Shown here: piece after piece, positions 15,529 to 24,267 of the stretch | How the letters are laid out: every line of letters starts with the position of its first letter | Numbering within the stretch: position 1 is the stretch's first letter | Assembly (NCBI GenBank): GCA_023384575.1 | Contig: JAHDVP010000002.1 | Location: 234,693 to 298,692 of the forward strand | Direction: 5' to 3' | DNA: 64,000 nt | DNA from: Acidobacteriota bacterium | Lineage (GTDB): Bacteria; Acidobacteriota; Vicinamibacteria; Vicinamibacterales; JAFNAJ01 | Made by a program: the position numbers and the translations under genes | The notes under the pieces: model-generated | The model's input: the letters and a program-made list of their open reading frames with translations, nothing else | Told to the model about the DNA's origin: nothing | Database searches by the model: none

Positions 15529-16944
15529 ATGCGGACCGCACTCAGCCACGCTTGGTACACCCTGCGCACGCGTCTCACCGCACGCGTTGCGTGGGACGTG
15601 GTGATGGTCTACATCGCCATCGCGAACCTCACGCTCATCACGTTCGACTTCACCTACCTGTGGCTGCGCCCGGGTTACTTCGACTACGCGCCCCTCGTCA
15701 CGCGCCTGTACGATCCGGTCAAGGGCATCGCCCCCCATCCTGGCACCGAGGCCCTGCTCGACCAGGTCGATCGTCTGCAGGCGCTCGTCGACCAGGGCGC
15801 GCCGCCGCACGAGGTGGAGGCAGCGCTCTCGGACGTGCGGGCTGCGAGCCGCGTCGAGCTCGCCGCCAACCCGTTCGAGCGCTCGGGTCAGTCGTGGGCG
15901 TTCCGGGCCCTCGAGCGGCGCGTGCTCGATCTCGCCGCGACCGAGCTTGGCGTGCCCTCGTCGAGCCTCGATGCGGCCCGGGCCTTCGAGCAGTTCTGGA
16001 ACGTGCCCGCCGACCGCCTCACCGAGCGCCTCGACCTGTTCGACGAGATCCAGCGCCCGGCGCTCGCCCGCAATTTCCATCGCGACTACGGTCTCGACGG
16101 CCAGCTCGAAGACTACTTCTGGCTGATCGACCTGCCGTTTCTCGCGGTCTTCGCGCTGGAGTTCTTCGGGCGGTGGGGGTGGTCGATCTACCGGCGCGAG
16201 TATCCGCGCTGGTTCATCTTTCCGATCCTGAACTGGTACGACCTGCTGAGCCTGGTGCCGGTCAAGGAGCTGCGCTTCCTGCGCCTGTTCCGCGTGGCGT
16301 CGATCTACGTCCGCCTCCGCCGCAGCGGCGCCACCGGCCTCACGACCGACCCGGTGAGCCGCGCGGCCGACTATCTCTTCAACATCATCAAGGAAGAGGT
16401 ATCGGACATGGTGACGCTGCGCATCCTGAGCGAGACCCGCGCCGAGCTCACGGCGGGCACCCATACGCGGATCGTGCGGTCGGTCGTCACGCCCCGGCGC
16501 GACCGCATCGCGCGCGAGATCGCCACACGCCTTCAGCACGCCCTCGCGAGCGCCGAGGTCCGCGAGAAGCTGCGCGCGCTCGTCCAGCAGCACCTCGACC
16601 AGTCGGTCGAGAGCGCGGGCGCCTTTCGCACCATCCCGCTGCCGAACGCCGTGCTCGGCCCGCTCGTGCGCACGATCGGCGAGGTGGTCTTCGATTCGCT
16701 CGCCGACACGATCACCGCGACGTTGCAGACCGACGACGGCCGCCGCACGCTGGAGGGCGTTCTCGCCGACACCATCGACGGCATCGTCGTCGAGTTGACC
16801 GACGGCGAGCTCGAGGCGGTCATCCGCGAGATCAGCATCGAGACCATCGACCACATCAAGACCCACGTCCGTGTCAGGAAGTGGCTCCAGAACGGCGAGC
16901 GCGGCGCCGGGGTAAAGTCTTCGCCGGTCGTGCCGAATCCGTGA
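15529..16944 (+). CDS. Voltage-sensor-like membrane protein without a pore domain
   Basis: A 471-residue protein of unknown function. One hydrophobic segment lies at about 22-45 (VVMVYIAIANLTLITF), then a soluble helical insert up to 195. The second membrane part starts near Trp198 (WLIDLPFLAVFALEFFGRW), continues with IFPILNWYDLLSLVP and ends in a short Arg-repeat helix, LRFLRLFRVASIYVRLRR. The Asp/Glu-bearing helices followed by an Arg-every-third-residue helix look like S2-S3-S4 of an ion-channel voltage sensor, but no pore helix or TxGYG filter follows. The remaining 200 residues are soluble and helical (ARTRL, AEVREKLRAL). Its stop overlaps a GTG of the next frame (16941-16944), so the serine hydrolase may be co-translated. 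Confidence 0.7.
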   Translation: MRTALSHAWYTLRTRLTARVAWDVVMVYIAIANLTLITFDFTYLWLRPGYFDYAPLVTRLYDPVKGIAPHPGTEALLDQVDRLQALVDQGAPPHEVEAALSDVRAASRVELAANPFERSGQSWAFRALERRVLDLAATELGVPSSSLDAARAFEQFWNVPADRLTERLDLFDEIQRPALARNFHRDYGLDGQLEDYFWLIDLPFLAVFALEFFGRWGWSIYRREYPRWFIFPILNWYDLLSLVPVKELRFLRLFRVASIYVRLRRSGATGLTTDPVSRAADYLFNIIKEEVSDMVTLRILSETRAELTAGTHTRIVRSVVTPRRDRIAREIATRLQHALASAEVREKLRALVQQHLDQSVESAGAFRTIPLPNAVLGPLVRTIGEVVFDSLADTITATLQTDDGRRTLEGVLADTIDGIVVELTDGELEAVIREISIETIDHIKTHVRVRKWLQNGERGAGVKSSPVVPNP

Positions 16945-16952
16945 TCGTCGAC

Positions 16953-18632
16953 ATGCGCGCCCAGCCTTCCGGCCCTCTTCGCCGCTTCTTCTCCTCGCTC
17001 TCGGTCGCCGCGGCGCTCGGCGTGTCGCTCGGAGCCCAGGCACCCGCAGCCCGCACGGCCGGGGTCGCGCCGGAGGTCGGCACGCGCGTCGACGCGGTGT
17101 TCGCGAGGTGGAACTCGACCGCCACGCCGGGATGCAGTGTCGGCGTGAGCCGCGGCGGGCAGCCGGTGCTCGCGCGCGCGTACGGCATGGCCGACCTCGA
17201 GCACGCGGTGCCCAACACGCCCGACACGGTATTCGAGGCGGGGTCGGTCGCCAAGCAGTTCGTGGCAGCGGCGGTGCTTCAGCTCGCCCGGAGCCGCAAG
17301 CTCTCGCTCGACGACCCCGCACGAACGTATCTGCCCGAGTTGCCCGACTACGGCGCCCCGATCACGGTTCGGCAGCTCCTGCAGCACACGAGCGGCCTGC
17401 GCGACTGGGGCGCGGTCGCGGCCCTCGGCGGCTGGCCCCGGCACACCCGGGCCTATACGCACGCGCACGTGCTCGACATCGTGAGCCGGCAGCGGGCGCT
17501 AAACTTCAACCCGGGCGACAGCTACTCGTACACCAACACCGGCTACAACCTCGCGGCGATTCTCGCCTCCCGCGTGTCGAGGATGTCGTTTGCCGACTAC
17601 ACGCGCGACACGCTCTTCCGTCCACTCGGGATGACGCGCACCGGCTGGCGCGACGACTTCACCGCCATCGTCAAGGATCGGGCGATTGCGTACACGCGCA
17701 CGGAGCAGGGCTGGCGCATGCAGATGCCGTTCGAGAACGTCCACGGCAACGGAGGCCTGCTCACCACGGTGGACGACCTGCTCGCCTGGAACGAGAACTT
17801 CGTGCACGGCAGGGTGGGCGGCCCGGAGTTCGCGCGCGACATGCTGCAGCCGGCCCGGCTCAACGACGGCCGCGACATCGAGTACGCCCTGGGCCTGTTC
17901 GCGACCACGTGGCGGGGCATCCGCGAGATCCACCACCCCGGCGCGACGGCCGGCTACCGGGCGTTCCTGGCCCGCTACCCGGACCAGCACGTGTCGGTGG
18001 CGGTGCTCTGCAACGCCGACGACGCCGACGCGGCGTCGCTCGGTCGGCAGGTGGCCGAGCTCTTCCTCGACCGGTTGTCGACGCGCTCGGAGATCAATGG
18101 CGTGCGCCTGGTCCGGGCGGTGCTCGACGCGCGCGCCGGCCTCTATCGGAACGTCGCGACTGGCGACGCGTTGACGCTCGTCGTCGACGGCGAGGGGCTC
18201 CGGGTCCCTGGCGGCCGGCGGTTCATCCCGTTGTCGCAGACCCGGTTCCAGTCGCCCGACGGCGCGCTGATGGAGTTCGACATCGGCACCAATGGCCGGC
18301 CCCGCGGGTTCAACGCGGCATGGTCGGCCAACGAGCGGCACCGCTTCGAGCCGACCGCGAAGGCCTCGCCGACGCCGGCCCAGATGAGGGAGCTCGAGGG
18401 CAGCTACACGAGCGCCGAGGTCGAGACGGCGTTCACGGTGTTCGTCGAGAAGAACACCCTGAAGCTGCGCCAGCGCCCCGACCGCGAGTGGACGCTGCGA
18501 CCGCTCTACGCCGACGCCTACTGGACGCCGCTCGCCCTGGTCCGCTTCATCCGCGACGCGGAGGGACGCGTGATCGAGATGAGCCTCGGCGTCAGCCGCG
18601 CGCGTGACGTGCGGTTCGCGCGCATGCCGTGA
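16953..18632 (+). CDS. Exported serine hydrolase, class C beta-lactamase/PBP fold
   Basis: A 559-residue protein counted from the ATG at 16953; an in-frame GTG at 16941 overlaps the stop of the gene before and is an alternative start. Residues 1-35 are a signal peptide (RRFFSSLSVAAALGVSLGAQAPA). The catalytic motifs are intact: SxxK as GSVAKQF (Ser98, Lys101), YxN as YTN (Tyr193, Asn195), and an HPGATAGYRA segment in place of KTG (His-Pro-Gly, as in esterases and D-aminopeptidases of this family). A C-terminal beta domain of about 180 residues follows (DUF3471-like in position). The HxG third motif argues for an esterase or peptidase rather than a drug-inactivating beta-lactamase. Confidence 0.87.
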   Translation: MRAQPSGPLRRFFSSLSVAAALGVSLGAQAPAARTAGVAPEVGTRVDAVFARWNSTATPGCSVGVSRGGQPVLARAYGMADLEHAVPNTPDTVFEAGSVAKQFVAAAVLQLARSRKLSLDDPARTYLPELPDYGAPITVRQLLQHTSGLRDWGAVAALGGWPRHTRAYTHAHVLDIVSRQRALNFNPGDSYSYTNTGYNLAAILASRVSRMSFADYTRDTLFRPLGMTRTGWRDDFTAIVKDRAIAYTRTEQGWRMQMPFENVHGNGGLLTTVDDLLAWNENFVHGRVGGPEFARDMLQPARLNDGRDIEYALGLFATTWRGIREIHHPGATAGYRAFLARYPDQHVSVAVLCNADDADAASLGRQVAELFLDRLSTRSEINGVRLVRAVLDARAGLYRNVATGDALTLVVDGEGLRVPGGRRFIPLSQTRFQSPDGALMEFDIGTNGRPRGFNAAWSANERHRFEPTAKASPTPAQMRELEGSYTSAEVETAFTVFVEKNTLKLRQRPDREWTLRPLYADAYWTPLALVRFIRDAEGRVIEMSLGVSRARDVRFARMP

Positions 18633-18702
18633 CGACTGCCGGAGCCGCTCGCCGCCCAGACCAGATTCGTCTCACCACAAGCGCATCCCGGGGGCAGGGC
18701 GC

Positions 18703-20376
18703 TCACCGCCCCGCGAGCATGGCCTCGCGCACCGCCTTGAACTCCGTGCCGGGCTTCCACTCCGGCCAGGTCGTCGCCTGCAGCACGCGATACCCCACCA
18801 GGAACATGAACTGGGTGTCCTCGACCATGCCGCCGAGATCCCAGTCGGGCTTCACCTCGTCGCTCGGCTTGTGGTAGTCGTTCGCGGTGAACGCGTCACG
18901 CTTCTCCTGCCCGTACCCGTCGGGCTTGCCGACGAACGTCGGCCCGCTGTCGGCGTAGAGCGCCGGCACGCCCTGCTTCGCCAGTTCGAAGTGGTCGGAC
19001 CGGTAGAAGAAGCCCTTCTCGGGCTCGGGATCGCCGATGATGGCCCGCCCCTGCGTCGCGGCCACCTCCGACGCGAGGTCGTCGAGTGTCGAGTTCCCGA
19101 GGCCGATGATCACGATGTCGCTCGTCGGTCCCCACGGGTTCATCGCGTCCATGTTGATGTTGGCCAGGGCCTTCGACAGCGGGTAGAGCGGGTGCTCGGC
19201 GTAGTACTTGGCGCCCAGCAGGCCCTGCTCCTCGGCGGTGACCGCGAGGAACACCACGCTCCGCTGCGGCTTCTCGGGCAGCGCGGTGAACGCCTTGGCC
19301 ACCTCGAGCAGCGACGCGGTTCCGGTGGCGTTGTCGACCGCCCCGTTGTAGATCTGGTCGCCCTCGAGCGACTCGTCTCGCCCGAGGTGGTCCCAGTGGG
19401 CCGTGTAGATCACGTGCTCGTCGCGGCGCTGGGGGTCGGCCCCCTCGAGGCGCGCGATGACGTTTCTCGATGCGACGTCGCGCATCTCGTTCGCCACCGA
19501 GAAGCTCGCGCGGGCCTTGAGCGTCACCGGCCGGAAGTCCTTCGCCGTCGCCGCGCGCTTCAGCTCGAAGAAGTCGAATCCGCCGCCTCTGACGAGACTC
19601 TGCGCCTTGTCGATCGTGATCCACCCTTCGACCGGCACGCGGCCAGCGTTGCCGTCGGCTCGCCGCAGGTCGAAGTTCTCGGCGCCCCAGCTGCCCACGA
19701 CGACCTCCCAGGGGTAGCCGGCCGGCCCGGTCTCGTGCACGATGATGGCCGCCGCCGCGCCCTTCTCGCTCGCGATCTCGTACTTGTAGGTCCAGCGTCC
19801 GTAGTAGGTCATCGCCTTGCCGCGGAACATGTCCGGATCGAGCGCGGTCGGATCGGCCGGATCCGGCACGGCCGGATCGTTGACGAGCATCAGGATCGTC
19901 TTGCCGCGCACGTCGACGTCCTTGTAGTCGTCCCACCCGTACTCGGGCGCCACGACGCCGTAGCCCACGAAGACCACCTCGGTGTCCTTGACCTCGACGA
20001 GCGGTTCGGTGCGCCGGGAGTTGAGCACGTAGTCGGTCTTGAACACGAGCGGCAGCGGCCGCCCGCCGGCCTCGATCGTCACCGACGGCGTCGACTTGAT
20101 GCCGACGAGCGGCACCTCCTGCACGTAGGTGCCATCGGGATTCCCTGGTCCGAGCCCGAGCCCGCGGAAGGCGTCCTCGAGGTACTTGACGGTCAGTTCC
20201 TCGCCCTTCGTTCCCGGCAGGCGCCCCTCGAACTCGTCGGACGCGAGCGTGGAGATGTGGCGCAGCAGGTCATCGGCGGTGATCGTGCGCAGGGCCACCT
20301 GATCGGGTGGCTCGGCTTTCGCGCACGCGGCCACGGTCACGCCGCACAGCAACAGGCACGTGAGCAGGTAGCGCAT
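18703..20376 (-). CDS. Exported M28-family zinc aminopeptidase with PA domain
   Basis: A 557-residue lipoprotein; the ATG at 20376 has GAGGGA upstream. The signal [12 protein letters not shown] ends in a lipobox Cys, so it is probably anchored to a membrane. A PA (protease-associated) domain sits at about 140-290 ([25 protein letters not shown]). The M28 catalytic domain follows with all five zinc ligands: His in YTAHWDHLG, Asp in NGAVDNATG, Glu-Glu in AEEQG, Asp in NINMDAMN and His in NDYHKPSDE. It removes N-terminal residues from peptides, in line with a protein-degrading lifestyle. It converges with the serine hydrolase at 18632, with 70 bp between. Confidence 0.9.
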   Translation of the reverse strand: MRYLLTCLLLCGVTVAACAKAEPPDQVALRTITADDLLRHISTLASDEFEGRLPGTKGEELTVKYLEDAFRGLGLGPGNPDGTYVQEVPLVGIKSTPSVTIEAGGRPLPLVFKTDYVLNSRRTEPLVEVKDTEVVFVGYGVVAPEYGWDDYKDVDVRGKTILMLVNDPAVPDPADPTALDPDMFRGKAMTYYGRWTYKYEIASEKGAAAAIIVHETGPAGYPWEVVVGSWGAENFDLRRADGNAGRVPVEGWITIDKAQSLVRGGGFDFFELKRAATAKDFRPVTLKARASFSVANEMRDVASRNVIARLEGADPQRRDEHVIYTAHWDHLGRDESLEGDQIYNGAVDNATGTASLLEVAKAFTALPEKPQRSVVFLAVTAEEQGLLGAKYYAEHPLYPLSKALANINMDAMNPWGPTSDIVIIGLGNSTLDDLASEVAATQGRAIIGDPEPEKGFFYRSDHFELAKQGVPALYADSGPTFVGKPDGYGQEKRDAFTANDYHKPSDEVKPDWDLGGMVEDTQFMFLVGYRVLQATTWPEWKPGTEFKAVREAMLAGR

Positions 20377-20440
20377 GGGTCCCTCGAAGATGAGCGATGA
20401 ATGGAGACGACAGGGGCACGTAAGGTTCACCCGGGTCAAC

Positions 20441-20535
20441 CCTGATACGACACTCGGCTTGCGACGATCGGCCAGCGGCTACCGGCCAGCACGATGAAGA
20501 TCGCCGTCCCAGCCGCCAGCCGGATGGTCACACTC
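20441..20535 (+). repeat. Dispersed intergenic repeat, short copy B
   Basis: It starts with CCTGATACGACACTCGG then CTTGCGACGA, identical over 28 bases to copy D at 28583, continues with GGCCAGCGGCTACCGGCCAG as in copy E, and jumps directly to the tail AGCCGCCAGCCGGATGG. About 95 bases of the middle are missing relative to D, so this is an internally deleted copy. The rest of 20377-20609 shows no gene. Confidence 0.65.
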
Positions 20536-20609
20536 AGGCCAATAGTACCGCGACGTGGCGCGCCGCTTCCAGCCGTCCTCGCCACGGCCGCCGCTGGTCT
20601 CGCCCGGCC

Positions 20610-21377
20610 TCATCCGCCCGCGGTGTCGTGTTCGAGCACCCAGATCATCACGGGGCTCGCGTCAGCCACGAAGGGGCCGCGCTCGTAGTCGCCGTACAGG
20701 GCGGCGACTCGGAATCCGGCGTCGCGCGCCATCGACTCGAACGCATCTCGCTCGACGAGCTCGAACGTCATCGGCAGCACGCGCTTCGAGCGCAGCACGC
20801 CGTCGCCGCCGTAGATCTCGAAGAACTGCAGTCGCCGCACGACCGGATCGCCGCCCTCTTCGACACCGGTCACGACGAGGGTGCCGTCGGTCACCGGCCA
20901 CCAGCCGACCGCCCTCACCCGCCCGTCCACGTGGGCTCGGCGCAGCGTCGGATTGTGCAGGGTACAGATGAAGCGTCCGCCCGGGCGGAGCAGCCGTTTC
21001 ACGGCAGCGAGGGCGGCGCGCTGCCGCATCTCGCCAACGATCTCCATGAACGACTGGAAGGGCAGCAGCACCAGGGCGAACGGATTCGCGAGCTCGAGCG
21101 CGCAGACATCGACGCAGTACAGGGTCGCCGAGAGGCCGCGGGCCTCCAGCTTGCGGGCCAGGACCTCGAGCATGCGCGGCGAACCATCGACCGACGTCAA
21201 TGCGGCCCCCGCCTCGACGAGCGGGATCGAGAGCCTGCCGGTGCCGGCCATCAGCTCGAGCACGGGGCCCGACGCACCGGCCGCCTCCGACGTGAAGAAC
21301 CGCACGTCGGCTTCCGTGGTGACGTAGGTGTCGTACAAGTCGGCGATGCGGTCGTAGTCGATGGGCGACGGGCTCAC
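20610..21377 (-). CDS. Class I SAM-dependent methyltransferase
   Basis: A 255-residue protein with a Rossmann methyltransferase fold. Motif I is VLELMAGTGRLSIPL (ELxxGTG) at about 40-54, the acidic end of strand 2 is SVDGSP, and the post-I region includes LVLLPFQSFMEI in the position of the substrate loop; LRPGGRFICTLHNP is the usual post-motif. The GTG at 21377 overlaps the stop of the next methyltransferase gene in GTGA (21374-21377). Together with that gene and the DUF1330 gene it forms one minus-strand unit. The substrate is unknown. Confidence 0.82.
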   Translation of the reverse strand: MSPSPIDYDRIADLYDTYVTTEADVRFFTSEAAGASGPVLELMAGTGRLSIPLVEAGAALTSVDGSPRMLEVLARKLEARGLSATLYCVDVCALELANPFALVLLPFQSFMEIVGEMRQRAALAAVKRLLRPGGRFICTLHNPTLRRAHVDGRVRAVGWWPVTDGTLVVTGVEEGGDPVVRRLQFFEIYGGDGVLRSKRVLPMTFELVERDAFESMARDAGFRVAALYGDYERGPFVADASPVMIWVLEHDTAGG

Positions 21378-22120
21378 CGGCGTGCCCCGCCAGGCCGGCG
21401 TGCGACGAACAGCTCGTGAACGCCAGGCTCGACCTCCGAGTGCTCGAAGGGCACCACTGTGGGCTCGAAGCCGGCCTCGGCGAGCAGCCGGAGCCACGTC
21501 GCCCGGGTGAAGACGCCCTCGATGTGCCGATCGAACTCGACGCGTGGCATGCCGTTCCCCTCACGCAGCAGGTACGCCATGTCGACGATGTAGCGGCAGT
21601 CGGCCGGATCGGGGTCCCACGTCCACTCGAGGTACCGGAGGCTTCGATTCGGCCCGTCGTGGCCGCCGTGGTCGGTGGAGGGTCGAAACGTCTCGCGGAC
21701 GTAGTCCGGCGCGAAGAGGGCGACGCCGCCCGGCGCGCAATGGACGGCGGCCGTCTCGATGGCCTGCCGGAGATCGGCCTCGCTCGTCATGTAGCAGATC
21801 GCATCGTGGACGAACACGCCGTCGAACGCACGGGCGAGCCGCACCGTGCGCATGTCGCCCGCGAGGTGCTCGCATTCCGGGTTCAGGCCACGACTGACCT
21901 CGAGCATCCCCGGCGCGCAGTCGACGAGCGTCATCGCGAAGCGCGCCTTGAGGAACGACGCGTTGTTGCCGCCGCCGCTCCCCAGCTCGAGCAGCGTCCG
22001 CATCGGCCGGGCCGCCGCGCCGAGCAGCAGGCGTTCGTAGATCGCCGCCTCCTCGGCGTACTCCGCCGGCGCCGACAGCAGCGGCCACCACGACGCGAGC
22101 TCGTCGTAGAGTCTCGGCAC
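21374..22120 (-). CDS. Class I SAM-dependent methyltransferase
   Basis: A 248-residue protein. LYDELASWWPLLSAP is an opening often seen in methyltransferases of the Methyltransf_25 type. Motif I is TLLELGSGGGNNASFL at about 38-53, motif II is TLVDCAPGMLEV, and GVFVHDAICYMTSEADLRQ is the motif IV region. The GTG at 22120 lies five bases after the DUF1330 stop, and its own stop overlaps the next gene, so the two methyltransferases are probably made in equal amounts. They are not close copies of each other. The substrate is unknown. Confidence 0.82.
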   Translation of the reverse strand: MPRLYDELASWWPLLSAPAEYAEEAAIYERLLLGAAARPMRTLLELGSGGGNNASFLKARFAMTLVDCAPGMLEVSRGLNPECEHLAGDMRTVRLARAFDGVFVHDAICYMTSEADLRQAIETAAVHCAPGGVALFAPDYVRETFRPSTDHGGHDGPNRSLRYLEWTWDPDPADCRYIVDMAYLLREGNGMPRVEFDRHIEGVFTRATWLRLLAEAGFEPTVVPFEHSEVEPGVHELFVARRPGGARR

Positions 22121-22125
22121 GATCG

Positions 22126-22431
22126 TCAGGCGGCGGGATCGAACGACGGGCCGTCGACGAGCACCATCTCGGCCGAGGCGCTCGCGAGCCGGACCTGCCG
22201 GGCCTCCGCGTACTCGGGCGAGCGCCACCACGCCTCGGCCCGTTCCCTCGAGGGAAACTCGAGCACGACCACACGCCCGGGCCTCCACTGCCCCTCGAGC
22301 GTGGCCGTGTCACCGCCCCGCACGAGGTACCGCCCGCCGTGGCGGGCGATCGACGCCGACGCCAGCAATTTGTACTTCTCGTAGGTGTCGGGGTCGGTGA
22401 CGTGGATGTCGACGATGACGAGCGTGGGCAT
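22126..22431 (-). CDS. DUF1330 (ferredoxin-like fold) protein
   Basis: A 101-residue soluble protein of the dimeric alpha-beta barrel group. The sequence opens with VIVDIHVTDPDTYEKYK and has VRGGDTATLEGQWRPGRVVVLEFPSRERAEAWWRSPEY, the DUF1330 signature with the conserved Trp-Trp and PEY. The family has no firm function; some members are seen next to hydrolases and oxidoreductases. It is the first gene of the unit with the two methyltransferases. Confidence 0.87.
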   Translation of the reverse strand: MPTLVIVDIHVTDPDTYEKYKLLASASIARHGGRYLVRGGDTATLEGQWRPGRVVVLEFPSRERAEAWWRSPEYAEARQVRLASASAEMVLVDGPSFDPAA

Positions 22432-22536
22432 GGGTTCACCCTACCAGAATGCTCCGCCCGACCCAAGCGCGTTCCCGGCCGGCCACGCCTCGCGATCCGC
22501 AGCCCCGCCGCCCCGACGCGCGGCCCCCGTCGTGCC

Positions 22537-24255
22537 CTACCGTCGCGACCCGCCGCCCTCGAAGGCTTCCGCGAACGCGCGCCGCTGTTCGAGGCTGCCC
22601 AGCATGATGAGCTCGGCCCCCGAATGCAGGATCGTCTCCACGGTCAACTGTGTCACGAGCACCCCCTCGCGCTTGAGGGCGACCACGCTCAACCCGGTCT
22701 TCGAGCCGATGCCCGATTCCCGCAGGGGACGATCGGCGAGCGAGGCGGGCACCGGGATCGAGAACAGCTCGACGCCTTCCCCGAGCAGCACGAGGTCGTG
22801 ACCCCGCAGGATCGAGAGCACGGCCTCGATGCCCAGCGATGTGTAGCTCAACACGAAATCGGCGCCCGCCCGGTGGATGGCCTCGACGTTGCGCTCGTAG
22901 GTGATCCGGCTGACGATGCGGACCTGGGCGTTGAGCCGCCGGCAGTACACCGCCAGGTAGATGTTCATGGCGTCGTCGTTGGTCGTGAGCAGCACCGAGG
23001 GCGCCTGTTCGATGCCAGCGCGCTCGAGCAGCCGCCGGTCGGCCGCATCGCCCGAGAACACGCGGTCGACCTCGGTGGCGAGCGACACGAGCGCCCCGGC
23101 CTCCCGGTCGATCACGTGCACGGGCAGGCCCTTGCGCTTGAGCGCGATCGCCGCGGCCTGCCCCACCTTGCCGGCCCCGATCACCAGCACCGGCACGACG
23201 GGCGTCTGACGCGCCGGCAGCAGGGCGTCGAGCGCCGCCACCTGCGGGGCCGTGCCGGCGACCACCACGACGCTGTCGGGCTGAATCACCGTCTGGGGGT
23301 ACGCCGGCCGCAGGCGGCCGCGTTCCCACAGCCCGACGACGTTCAGCCCCGTGCGCTCCCGCAGCCGCGTGCCCCGCACCGTCTCGCCCGACAGCAGCGT
23401 CCCCCGCGCCGGCAGCTCCGCAATCTGCAGGTCGCCGAAGCTTCCGATGACGTGCGCCTCGGCACGGCCCACGTCGACGCGGTTGGCGAGGTACTCGCCC
23501 AGCTGGTGCTTGAGCGGCAGGACGTGCGTCGCCCCGGCCAGTTGGAGGATGTCGAGCGATTCTTCTTCCTCGACGATGGCCACGATGGGCACGTCGGGCG
23601 CGACCTCGCGCACGGTCAGCGTGATGTTCGTGTTCGTCGTGTCGGCGCAGTTGGCCAGAACGAGGCGGGCCGTTCCCGCCTCGAGACGCTGGTAGGTGGC
23701 GCCGCTGTCGCTCTCCCCCGCCACCACCGAGACGTCGTCGCCGACCAGCTGGGCGGCCCGGGTCGGGTCGGACTCGATGACGAAGTAGGGCACGCCCTCG
23801 CCCTTCAGGCGATCCACGAGCCCCGCCGCGACGTCGTCGTGCTCGGCGATGATCACGTGACCACTGGTCTTCGCCGGGACCTTCCGGGGTGCGCGCAGCC
23901 GCACCCGCGCCTCGAGCCAGGGGGCGTAGAACAGCCTGATGAAGAGAAACGGCATCAGGACGAGCAGCAGGAAGACGCCCGACAGCAGGACGACCACGCT
24001 GAAGACACGGCCGAGGTCGCTCGTGAACGTGATGTCGCCGAACCCGAGCGTCGTCATCACCACGAGCGTCCAGTAGAAGCCCGTGACCCACGAGTGCTGC
24101 TCGCCCTCGACGTGGAGCTTGATCAGGTGGAAGACCACTGTGTGCGTGGCGATGACGAGCGCCACAAACAGCAGGTACTTCACGAGCGAGCGCAGGTTGC
24201 CCTGCATCTCGCGCTCGCTCACGAGGTAGGCGAACTCGCTGCCGAGGAACTTCAT
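22537..24255 (-). CDS. RCK-domain potassium channel with tandem TrkA modules
   Basis: A 572-residue inner-membrane protein. Two helices (about 26-45 and 85-110) flank a pore loop with filter TTLGFGD at about 68-74, a K+-channel-like filter with Phe for Tyr. The soluble part has two copies of RCK_N + RCK_C: the first NAD-like fold begins at about 130 (HVIIAEHDDVAAGLVDRL, lacking the GxGxxG) and the second at about 345 (VLVIGAGKVGQAAAIAL, with intact GxGxxG). RCK domains form a gating ring sensitive to NAD(H), nucleotides or Ca2+. The layout is like GsuK from Geobacter. The gene lies 12 bases after the propeller protein gene, suggesting one transcript. Confidence 0.92.
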   Translation of the reverse strand: MKFLGSEFAYLVSEREMQGNLRSLVKYLLFVALVIATHTVVFHLIKLHVEGEQHSWVTGFYWTLVVMTTLGFGDITFTSDLGRVFSVVVLLSGVFLLLVLMPFLFIRLFYAPWLEARVRLRAPRKVPAKTSGHVIIAEHDDVAAGLVDRLKGEGVPYFVIESDPTRAAQLVGDDVSVVAGESDSGATYQRLEAGTARLVLANCADTTNTNITLTVREVAPDVPIVAIVEEEESLDILQLAGATHVLPLKHQLGEYLANRVDVGRAEAHVIGSFGDLQIAELPARGTLLSGETVRGTRLRERTGLNVVGLWERGRLRPAYPQTVIQPDSVVVVAGTAPQVAALDALLPARQTPVVPVLVIGAGKVGQAAAIALKRKGLPVHVIDREAGALVSLATEVDRVFSGDAADRRLLERAGIEQAPSVLLTTNDDAMNIYLAVYCRRLNAQVRIVSRITYERNVEAIHRAGADFVLSYTSLGIEAVLSILRGHDLVLLGEGVELFSIPVPASLADRPLRESGIGSKTGLSVVALKREGVLVTQLTVETILHSGAELIMLGSLEQRRAFAEAFEGGGSRR

Positions 24256-24267
24256 CGCGCGCCGATT

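Noticed and set aside
15519..16940. An extended frame joined in front of the serine hydrolase
   Set aside because: The same DNA encodes the voltage-sensor-like protein in another frame with natural membrane helices; the hydrolase has its own signal peptide at 16953.
16953..18632. Antibiotic-resistance beta-lactamase
   Set aside because: The third motif is HPG rather than KTG and the protein has a long extra C-terminal domain, as in esterases and D-aminopeptidases.
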